NCBI GenBank assembly: GCA_027405735.1
Contig: JAPEHQ010000009.1
Coordinates: 1,984,001-2,048,000, forward strand
Direction: 5' to 3'
Length of the DNA stretch: 64,000 nucleotides
From: Mucor racemosus
Lineage: Eukaryota; Mucoromycota; Mucoromycetes; Mucorales; Mucoraceae
Below, in pieces: positions 38,001-47,900 of the stretch (positions are counted from its first letter, which is position 1; every line of letters begins with the position of its first letter). Under the pieces are notes generated by a model. That model was not told where the DNA came from. It saw only the letters and a list, made by a program, of their open reading frames with translations, and did not search any database. A program made the translations under genes and the position numbers.

Positions 38001-38510
38001 CTTCCTCTTTGTTCTGTTTATTATTAGCAGTGCCACAAACGAATTAGGCAATAAATTTGAAGTGTGTTGCATCTAACATACGAACGACGTCAAGTGATAT
38101 CATATCTGCTAATAATTTGACATTATTATTCTATTGAATTCATTCGATCTAACTTTGTTAATAAGAGCACACAAGTACAAAAATTATATTATGTATTTCT
38201 ATGTGATTTTATTGTCATCTGTAAAAGTTTGCTAAATATGTATTGTACTTTAAAAGAATAGGAGACAAAATGTTGTTTGTTGGGCGTACTGTTATATTCA
38301 CAAAATCTTTACATTATCAAAATGAAAAAAAGAAGGGTTGGAAAAAGGATGAAAAGTATGAGGGGATATGATGAAGTGTGTATACAATAAAATATGAGAT
38401 CAACTCATAATATATTACTTTACAAAAGGGTCAAAAGAATTTTACAAAAGGAGAGGAAAGGAGAATATTATTATCATTATTCTTGTAGATGTTGCTGATG
38501 TTCAGTTAAT
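35021..38510. other. 3.5-kb gene-poor AT-rich region
   Basis: No supported gene. It contains poly(T) tracts (about 35356-35380 and 35565-35578) and AT-rich, low-complexity sequence. The part from about 38300 is the 3' flank of the minus-strand gene ending at 38511. Confidence 0.5.
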
Positions 38511-39464
38511 TTACTGAATGTACCAATCGACCTTGAGAATACCGGTATCAAAATCACCGATTTTACCAAAGGCAGCAGGAGAGAGATCAATGTGAGTCTT
38601 GGCACAACTTTCACAAGCATCCTTGATAGTGACAGTTACACTCTTGCCATTAGACTTGTTAACAACCTTGACTTTCTTGCCACAGTATTTACTTTCACTG
38701 CTGTAACTACCATAGAGAGAACCACCGATAGCAGCAATTAAATCATTGTTATCGTTCCAGTCACCACAGGCACCTTGATTAGGAGTAAAGAAAGTAGCTT
38801 GACCACTGAAATGTTGACCTCCGGAAGACTGTTTAGTGGTCTTTTTGGTGGTCTTCTTGGTAGTCTTCTTGGTGGTCTTCTTGGTGGTCTTCTTGGTAGT
38901 CTTCTTGGTAGTCTTCTTGGTAGTCTTCTTGGTAGTCTTCTTGGTGGTCTTCTTGGTGGTCTTCTTGGTGGTCTTCTTGGTAGATTTCTTGGTGGTCTTT
39001 CTCTTGGTAGTTGTCTTTCTTCTTCTAGTACTATGCTTAGATTTCTTGGTTGAGGTAGAGGGAGCTTTAGTAGTAGTAGAAACATCCTTGTTACATTTGA
39101 TTTCTTCTATGAATCTAAGAGGAACAAAAACTTGGGTCTTCTTGCTGTTTGAGTTGTACTCATCAGGCTTGTTATACCAATTGGCAACTATATTACATTC
39201 ATTACCGGAATGAACAATGTTTTTGGCATCTCTGAAAGAGAAATTCTTCTTTGATTTGAAGATGACAGTGGTGGTGACATTATCAGTATCATCGGAAGTA
39301 GGCTTACAATCATCGTTACCGACATTGATGTTACCACGAATTCTAAGGTGGCTATCGGAAGCTCTCAATTTAGCCTTTTCAATTGATAATTTACAAGTGG
39401 TATCAGCAATAGCACTACCAATGGCGGCTAACATGACAACAAGGATACAGGATTGGAGTTGCAT
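38511..39464 (-). CDS. secreted DPBB/expansin-like cell-wall protein with Thr-Lys linker
   Basis: Single exon, 317 aa, starting with a signal peptide (LVVMLAAIGSAIA, cleavage near residue 20). Residues about 20-125 form a Cys-containing N-terminal domain. A long low-complexity linker follows, with repeated TKKT units, rich in Lys and Thr and very basic. The last 100 residues (SGQATFFTPNQGACGDWNDN ... KDACESCAKTHIDLSPAAF) are a double-psi beta-barrel of the expansin/RlpA/loosenin type, with Cys residues in GACG, YCG and CESC and the conserved HIDLSPAAF motif. Such fungal proteins bind or loosen wall polysaccharides. The linker may bind anionic wall polymers, which is an inference. Confidence 0.85.
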   Translation of the reverse strand: MQLQSCILVVMLAAIGSAIADTTCKLSIEKAKLRASDSHLRIRGNINVGNDDCKPTSDDTDNVTTTVIFKSKKNFSFRDAKNIVHSGNECNIVANWYNKPDEYNSNSKKTQVFVPLRFIEEIKCNKDVSTTTKAPSTSTKKSKHSTRRRKTTTKRKTTKKSTKKTTKKTTKKTTKKTTKKTTKKTTKKTTKKTTKKTTKKTTKKTTKKTTKQSSGGQHFSGQATFFTPNQGACGDWNDNNDLIAAIGGSLYGSYSSESKYCGKKVKVVNKSNGKSVTVTIKDACESCAKTHIDLSPAAFGKIGDFDTGILKVDWYIQ

Positions 39465-42400
39465 TTTTTCAAATTCTTTTTAAGAAGTATAATAAAATGA
39501 AATGGAATGGATTTTTTTTTATGTTGTTAAAAAAAAAGGGTAGAATTCAGAAAATATAGTAGAAACTAAAGGGAAAAAAATGGAATTGAAGTGCAATTCA
39601 ACTAGCTATTTATACAAAAATTTAATTGTTGAATCTGTGATACATTTACCAATGCATGCTAAAATGCATTGTTACCCGTACTTTTTTCTTCCTTGACAAT
39701 GAAGTACAAAATATCGTAAAAAGAAAAGGTAATTTATTATGGTGTTACACGGCGTAAAAATCAAGGGATCTGGTAGTAAAAAAAAAGAGAGAGAGACAGA
39801 AATGAATAGATTGGTAACATTAAGAAGATAGCGGTACTTTTGCGCTTTAATATTTTCTGTAAATAATTGTTGAATATAGGGTTTGTAATGAACAAGGGTA
39901 GTTCAACTAGTAATTAGTTTTGTATATATTAGTCAATTGAAAGTATGTCTATTGTACCTGAAAAGGCATGAGTGATTTCTGAGTTGGCAAAATCCATCTT
40001 TTTATTAGCTTGGTTTTTTTTTTCATCTTTCAGTAAATCTATAATTGGGTAGCACATATTACTTGTGGTTTTCTGTATTTCTCATCTTAGTTGAGAATTC
40101 TTGGTCTACTGTTTCGTTACAAAGAGTACAATTATAAATTAGATTTTTCACATAAAAAATTCATTGAGATCAAGTAATTATCAAACATTTCAATTAAATG
40201 GAAAGGACATAAACCGGAACCCAAAAAAACAAAGAAAAAAGGAAATGCCGGCCGAACGTATTACGACGATTGAACAGGGTACATACAAAATAATACGTGG
40301 AGACCACAACCTCATTGTATAAAATTTTTTAATTGATGGGGGTCTTAATTCATCACACATAACGCACGCACACACGCAAACACACTGTGCAATCGTTTTG
40401 GTTGCGGAGATGACACCAATTAGGCTTTTCCTATGATACTTATGACGGCAACGTACGATGCTTACTACTACCGGGACCAAACTTACCATACGCCTTGACC
40501 GCATTTTGCATCAACAATTAAAATGATATATTACCGATTTGATCTCCTATACACTTTCCTTGCTCTTTTCCTATTTTCCTTTTCTTAATTGCATTTGCAT
40601 GTTGTCTATAACTGATATTTCAATATTATTAGATCCATTGCGCAACTGCAAAACGAGTGAAAAGGAGTGAAATGGACGCAATTCATTATATTCTCGGTAT
40701 GTATCTTATTGTTGCACAAATCTGGCGTTGTAATAAAAAACTTGTACCTTAAAAACTATGCCCAAATAAGATTTGTATCTCTGAAATGGAACATTTGTTA
40801 TTATTAGTGTCTATTGATGAAAAAATCTGGACTCTTTTTGATCTTAATATATAATTTTATATGATTATATATAAAAAAGATTAAAAAAAGTAGAATTCTA
40901 TAACTTTTTACCATTTTATAATTAAGAGTCTAAAAAAGCATTATCATGGCATTTTATAAGAATACTTGGAAAAATATGGTGGCAATGTTGATCTAGACAT
41001 GTACCCGAATATATTCAATTTTAAAGGGTTCTGTCCGCCGCCACCGAAACATCTTTATTATTATCATAACTACATTTCTATCCTGTTTTTTGTTGGGTTT
41101 CATGCCACAAACTACATCTTTAAGATGAGTAATGGCTACACAAACATACAAACGAGGAATATTGATTCGAAGATGCTTTTAGACTGTAACATCTGCTTTT
41201 CATATTTAATTTAAATTTTGCGTTAAAGATAAAAGATATACCTTGCAAATCCAAATCATTAAATGAAAAGAATAAATGAAATATGGTACTACAAGGTTGT
41301 TTCTTCCCTCTCTATAATGATGTACATGATCTTCTCTTTAGCAAAAATGACAGGCATTTCTTGTGAAACAACGAAGTTTCCGGATCACTACTATCATACT
41401 CATGATTTTAGGAGTTGTTGCAAAAGATTTTCAGCATTTCAAGTTGCTATGTGCTCTCTACGCACACACGTATACTCTGTAGAATCTCTTTGTACTCGCT
41501 TGTTTATAAATTTTATTTTAATAAGTAATAGCATGTTGTGTGCGTGCTATTTCGCATTTACTTCCATGTATTGCGATAGATAGTCAGGAATATTAAGATT
41601 ATTACTTTTTTACTTGTACTACGATAAATTGCTTGATTTGTATCTGTAAATAACAATGGTTATGAGTGGACTAAGGCTGTTAAGAGGCGAGTGGTGGGCG
41701 ACCAGCGGGAGAAGGAGGAGGGGTGAGGCGGTGTACATACGGTACACCTATTTTCGTCTTATCGGAAAACTTTAAGTGGTTTGGAATGGGTTCACTGTTG
41801 TTACATAAGCTCGAGATCCCACATCAAAATTTCAAAACGTGCTTCTTCTGAATCAACCATTTGTATCAAAGTGATGCGAGTGTTGTCATTTTTTTTTTCT
41901 TTTTAATATAAACAAAATAACAGTATGCAAAACATAACGTCCCATACTGGTTTTTCTGTTTGTTTATTCAGAGCATATTGAGCAATTTAATATATTAAAA
42001 AGAATACACGGAAAACTGATACGTAGCACATTATTTCTGTATATTTTCATACCTTGGTTTTAACAGTGGCGCCATAAATAACCCCTTCTTTACTTTTAAC
42101 CTGTGGTACCATGTTGTAGGAATGCGGGCATCAGCTTTCTTTCATTTTACCTAAAAGTTCATATGATTTCTGCTGCGCGTATTTCTATATTTGATCTCAC
42201 TAAAATTATTTGCACATCGAGCTCACACGCTCAATTGTATAGCTGGTTTGATTATCGTCCATTTCTCTCGCATGAGTATCGTGTATGTATAAAGATTTAC
42301 TTTTCTTTTACTTTGTTTGATTGATATCTATGGCCTCAAAAAGTGCTCCCAGTTGAAAAACTAATTGTAAAACACTGGATAATGATGTATGTACAACCTC

Positions 42401-43594
42401 ACATCATCACTTATTCCGCGTGTAGAATCATGCATCTTTTTATTATTTGCTACATTTTATATCAATCAAATTAAATTATGTCATTTCTTAGGAACAAAAG
42501 TGTAATGCATGTTTCTGATTGATTTTATACATTAGAATGCTCTTTAGTGATGAGTAGATGCTTGGATTGCTACGAATAAAATAAATCGGGTTTTAAACTT
42601 ATGTATATTGAGGTATCAGAAATGTCTTTATATAACGATTTTACCGGATGTAAAATCCATTACTTCTGAAAACCTAAAAAAATGTAATGAAAAATGACTA
42701 GCTAATGTTACAAAATTACACACACATTTCCCTCGATTACTTTAGCATATCAAAAAAACAATACAATTTAATGATCATTATCAAATTTCAGTATAATAAA
42801 TTTTAAAAAGAATTTGCAGAAATAAAGTTTATGTATATACTCTAAGCAATTAGCAAGTAGCTGTGAACACCACCATTATTTAATATTCTTACTTAAGATT
42901 GCCTTCGCCATACACCACGTAATGTTGAAATATACAAAAACCTCTGTGTTTTGTCAATAATATCTTTACCAATTTCGTAGTATTTATATAGACTGTAATG
43001 TATTACTTTAAGGGTTGGAATTTGCATTAATTCAAAGCGATTTTAAGTTTATGAAGCTTCTAGTAATTAGAATTGTGAACATCACTGAATGGCAGGTCAC
43101 TCCCATTAATCAAATAGAAAGTCTCAAGCTTTCTTCATGTCACATTTCTTGATAACATTATAATATGCACAAGCTTTGTAACCTTTGTTTATATTATTTT
43201 GCTTGTTGATTCTAGCGGCAATTTTGGTGAACTATAAATATAGTTATACAAAAGATCGACCATGTTTATTAGCTGGAAAAATAGAAAAAAAACCGAATCT
43301 CTTATACAGTGAAAGCATATATATATCATGTAAAATTGGAAGTTACTAGGATAGGAATTCTTTAAAATAGGGTTTATACTGTCAGTTTCTCTAAGGACTA
43401 TGGTTGTAAAAAGTAGGTTTCAGATAGTTTTCAGATAATTGCAAGTGATTTTCACCCTAAATTTAGTCACTTCCTGTCGAATTTCAAAGAATATATACTA
43501 TTCCTATGAGACATTGATATATGTCCTGAAATCAAACGGTTAATACCAAAATTTAATTGTATTACCTTAACATTGACCTAACATTAGAACATAA
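39465..43594. other. 4.1-kb region without supported gene
   Basis: Promoter of the DPBB-protein gene, then AT-rich sequence. Local features are a CA-rich stretch (40358-40385) and a purine/G-rich block (about 41688-41742) that stands out from the AT-rich surroundings. Short open frames have no recognisable motif. Confidence 0.5.
39607..39614 (-). promoter_or_regulatory. TATA box of the DPBB-protein gene
   Basis: TATAAATA on the minus strand, about 145 bp upstream of the ATG at 39464. Confidence 0.45.
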
Positions 43595-44716
43595 AATCAA
43601 TCTAGAATCGATTGTAAAATTTAAACTCCAAACTTGAGGTATTGATTTTTTTTATTCATAAAATAAATCGAACTAAAAACTACCCTGCCTTTTTTGTTTC
43701 AGCAAAAAATATTAATTTTTCATCGAGATAATTAAAATAATAGTCGATATCACAGCTTACAGCTTATGATAACTGGGTTCCAAAATTTATTTTAAAAAAT
43801 GGACGAAAAATGATGAAAAAAACAAAATCGTTTAATTGATCATGAACTGCAAAGTAAGTCGACCTAGTATACTAAATAGCTTTTGTACAGTTTTGAATTC
43901 TGCATCCATCTAAATAAAATTCAGACAAACATTTCACATTAAATTTTGCGTAAAATTTAATTGAAATTTTGGAGGTTTTTTGAAGATACACATCACTTTT
44001 TATAAACATATTTAAAATATAACTTATTGAAATGATGCGGAAACACATTATCTATCGATCAAAATATTGTACAATCTTCTAGCTGCATTTTTCGTAGAGA
44101 AAATAAGATTTTTGTTCAAATTTTTTTCAGATTCAGAATTTAGGATGAGGGTATACAAGGGAAAAATGGGAGCTAGAAATGAAGGTATCTTTTTGTACAC
44201 ATTTTTGAGGATATCTCCATGAAAAATCAATATTTTGAAAAAACATAAATTGGGTTCGAGAGAGCTCCACGAGCCTAATGACATGAATGCAAAAAAAAAT
44301 GTTGCTCAATCTAGCCAATATTTTGAAACCTACTATAGAAATGTCAAAAAAAATGAAAAAAAAAATAAAAGTGCTCAGAATTTTTTTATATTAAAATATG
44401 TTATAGAGCACTTTAAAACAAGTAAGTTTTATTATTAAAAAGTGTTAGTATAGCTTAATTTTTTCTAGAGATATAAAGCCTCAAAGTTTTCAATCCATTA
44501 GCAGTGAAATACGCGTAAAAAATCTGAAACCTTAGCACTGAAAAATTAATACCAACTGTAAAAAGTAGGATATTTCCGGATACTTTTTTTTGGGTTACAG
44601 GTTAGCATCTCAGGTACATTGGCATATATTTTTTTCTTGGTGTTATTTAGTGAAAACAAAAAGTAGAACACGGATGAAAAATGAGACCCAGTTTTCAAAG
44701 GAAAAGCAGTGAATTT
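43595..44716 (+). repeat. R1 repeat copy 4, part before the LTR element
   Basis: Collinear with the other R1 copies. Its reading frame (44145-44438) matches the palindrome-arm ORF except for one CGA-to-TGA type stop in FLRISP*KIN. It is interrupted at 44716 by the LTR retrotransposon and resumes at 50696. Confidence 0.85.
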
Positions 44717-44936
44717 TGTTATGTCAATACTCATCCTATGTCTCACATCCAAGGTCACAGTCTATAATTAGTGTTACAGTAAATCAATGTGGATCATTGA
44801 TTTACATCATATTCTCAGATAGTAAAACCCTAGTAATAGTTATAATTAATGTATATAAATACATCCAAAGGATGTATTGTTAATAAAAGTGTAATATTCT
44901 GGCAAGATTATTTATATAGACTCTTTTGACATTTCA
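44717..44936 (+). repeat. 5' LTR
   Basis: 220 bp, TGTTATG...TTTCA. A TATA-like TATATAAATA (44852-44861) and an AATAAA (44882-44887) are inside, suggesting where transcripts start and end. Confidence 0.95.
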
Positions 44937-44957
44937 TTTTTTTAATCTACCTAAAAA

Positions 44958-44967
44958 ACTTTTATTA
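44958..44967 (+). promoter_or_regulatory. candidate self-primer binding site
   Basis: ACTTTTATTA is the exact reverse complement of TAATAAAAGT at 44881-44890 in the LTR, which lies 20-30 bp after the TATA box, about where the transcript should begin. This resembles Tf1-type self-priming, but the site is 21 nt past the LTR rather than directly adjacent. Confidence 0.35.
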
Positions 44968-44996
44968 CACAAATTTATCTTATTTTTTATTCTAAA

Positions 44997-47900
44997 ATGA
45001 ACAACAACATTAAACAAGCAACTACTGGTACTACTGCTACCACTAATCAATCTGTATCTTCTGATATGAATATTGATATGGGATCATCTTTGTCTTCGGG
45101 ACAAAGTGGTAACACTGCATTGAGCAATGATGATGCTCTGCATGTTGAAGGTGATACTTGGAGCGAAGACGCTCGTATTACTAGGGAATTGAGCGAGGAC
45201 GCTCTTCCTCATCACTATGATAATGACACGGTCATGAGCGATAGTGAATTGGATTTGCAACTTGAGGTTGATGAATGCCCTTCTTTGGGGAAGGAACATC
45301 AAGCACGTATGTTGAAGGAAATCCAACTGCTCAGGGTTAAGTTGTTTAAAGCTACCACTCTGTCGCTTCAACACCCTTTGAAAAGTGATATTGCTACTCA
45401 AGCAAGTTTTTTGCAACGTCAATTAAGATTGGCAAAAGACAATTATGATTTATTGTTTGAAAATGTAGCTAATAATCATGTTGCAAGTAGTGAATTGACT
45501 ATGGTTCCCTCTGACACTCCATTTATGCAATGGAAAGGCCATAAATTTAATACAAAAAAATTTATTTTCCAAAGCATGGATGCTTGTCTTACTCAATTTG
45601 AGGATGTCTTGGAATCAAGATCCATTAATGTTGAGTTGCATTGGAAACGCATCATCAAGCCTAAGATGTCAACTGGCATGGCTGATTGGACAAGAAAGTT
45701 GATTGAGCAGCATCCAACAATTTCTTGGGGTCAATTCAAGGCGAAATTGAAGGCTAAGTATAGCGCTTCAGAAGCCGAAGAAAAGAAGGCTGCGTTAAGC
45801 AAATTGAAAAGCTTGAAGCTAGAAAAATGTGAAAGCTTGGAAGCTTACATTGACAAGTTTATCACTTTAAAAGATTTAGCAGGTATCACAGAAGATACAA
45901 GCTTAACCGATTACTTGTTAAAAGGTTTGGAAATGGACTTGTATAGTCCAGTATCGTTGAACATTTCCCAATCTAGAGAAAAAGGTAAAAATACCTTGGA
46001 TTACGCTATTTCGCAACTTAGAAGTGTCTATGATTTGTTGAGACGTGATACTTATTACAAGGAGGAAAAACGTCGCAAAGAGAGAGAATACGAACAACGA
46101 ATTATTCATGCAGTTCAACAGCGACAATCTGGTAATCAGAGTTCCTCTCGTCACTACAAATTTAATAATAAGCATCCACGCCAGCAACCTTACAGTAAAG
46201 GCTTTGATAACAAAAAGCAAACTAGAAGAGCTGGACAATTTCATCAGAAAAGTGGACAAGCTTTAAAATGCTATGATTGTGGGTATACACCATTTACCTA
46301 TGATCATAAAGCTGTATGTAAGAAAAACCCAAAAAACATAAAATATAACAAAAACAAAAGCAAGAAATCTATAGTACCAACGCCCACTGCTACTATGGAT
46401 ACTGATGATAGTTCATCTGATGATGAAAGTAGCCAACATTTTTCTGTGGCTACCATTGCACCAAAGAAGGCTGAAAAAGAAGTATCCAAGATGGATACTG
46501 ATAGTGAATGTAAGCAATTTGATAGTGATTATTTTAGGAAGATGCCTAATAATAATATGAACACTAATGGTCTTCTTTATTTACCTGTTATTTTAGAAAC
46601 AAGCGCTGGCATCAAGGTCAACACTTGGTTTTTGTTGGATACTGGTTGCACATTTAGTGCAATTTCACCACAATTAGTTTCTTTTTTAAATTTAAATATT
46701 TGCAATAAAAATGGTATTATTAAATTGGCACAAAATAACAGTGTAGTAGATCGTAAGGGTCAAACTGAAGAAGAGCTTATAATTAATTATGGTTCTAAAA
46801 TTGTTCATTCAAAATTTGAAGTTTTTGATTTATTTGATGATGTCCATTGCGTATTTGGAATGGATTTATTGTATAAAGTTGGTATTACATTAGGTAATAT
46901 TGCAGCAGATTGGTCAGATCGTGTTGGTTATGAAATACCAAAGATTGAACCCAATCCTTATAAACCAAATGAAGATCCTTATGGATCTGAAGAAGAACGT
47001 AAAATTATGATGAATGAATTAAAACCATTTATTGATGCAAATACTAGTATTAGTCCTAAAGCATATTGTAATATTCCTGGTAGTGAAATTACATTGCCCA
47101 TAAAGAAAGATACTCCACTTGCGAATACATGTCGTAGACAATTTCCAATTGCTGAAGCATGGCGACCTGTTATTCAAAAACAAGTTGAAAAATGGCGAGA
47201 AAATGGTGTGATTAAAAAAGCAAAACCTAATACACCTCATAATTCTCCAATTTTTACTGTACGAAAGAAAAATAGTGATGGTGAATACACTGGAAAAGAG
47301 CACCGTGTGGTAATTGATTGTCGTTTGATAAATAATGCGTTGGATCCTGAAAAACTTGAACGTTTTCCATTGCCTTTGATAAGTGATTTGCATCGTAAGA
47401 TGTCGAAGCATTCGCTCTATACTGTCATTGACTTATCGCAATGTTTCCATGCATTTAAAATATCCAGATCGTCAAGATCGTATTTGACGTTCACTGATAT
47501 GGAGGGATTGACGTGGTCCTTCTCTCACTGCCCGTACGGATTGACTATGGTCTCATCGCACGCACAAAAAATACTTTCTAATTTGTTTGCTGATATCAGT
47601 GATACTACCACTCACTTTATAGATGATGTCACTATACATACTGAAAACGACCTGAAAAAGCATACAGAACTAGTTAAAATCGTTATAGATCGCTTGACTA
47701 AAGCAAACTTACGTATAAATACTGAAAAATTGCATATTGCGCAAAAGAGCATTTATATATTGGGTTTCTGCTTATCTAGTGAGGGTTTAGCATTAGATCC
47801 TCGAAAGGTTTCAAATGTTTTGGATTGGGAACCTACCGTTAAAAGTAGCCGTGAATTGAGTTCACGTTTAGGATTGATTAACTTTTTTCGTTCTAATTTG

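Noticed and set aside
38738..39213. Frames with repeated LPRR or VFLV units
   Set aside because: Other-frame translations of the Thr-Lys codon repeat in the secreted protein.
40190..40504. 104-codon minus-strand frame
   Set aside because: Starts in promoter-like sequence and covers a CA repeat (CVCVCACV); no domain or splice sites.
41263..41583. 106-codon open frame
   Set aside because: Composition follows the local AT-rich DNA; no motif or neighbouring exon supports it.
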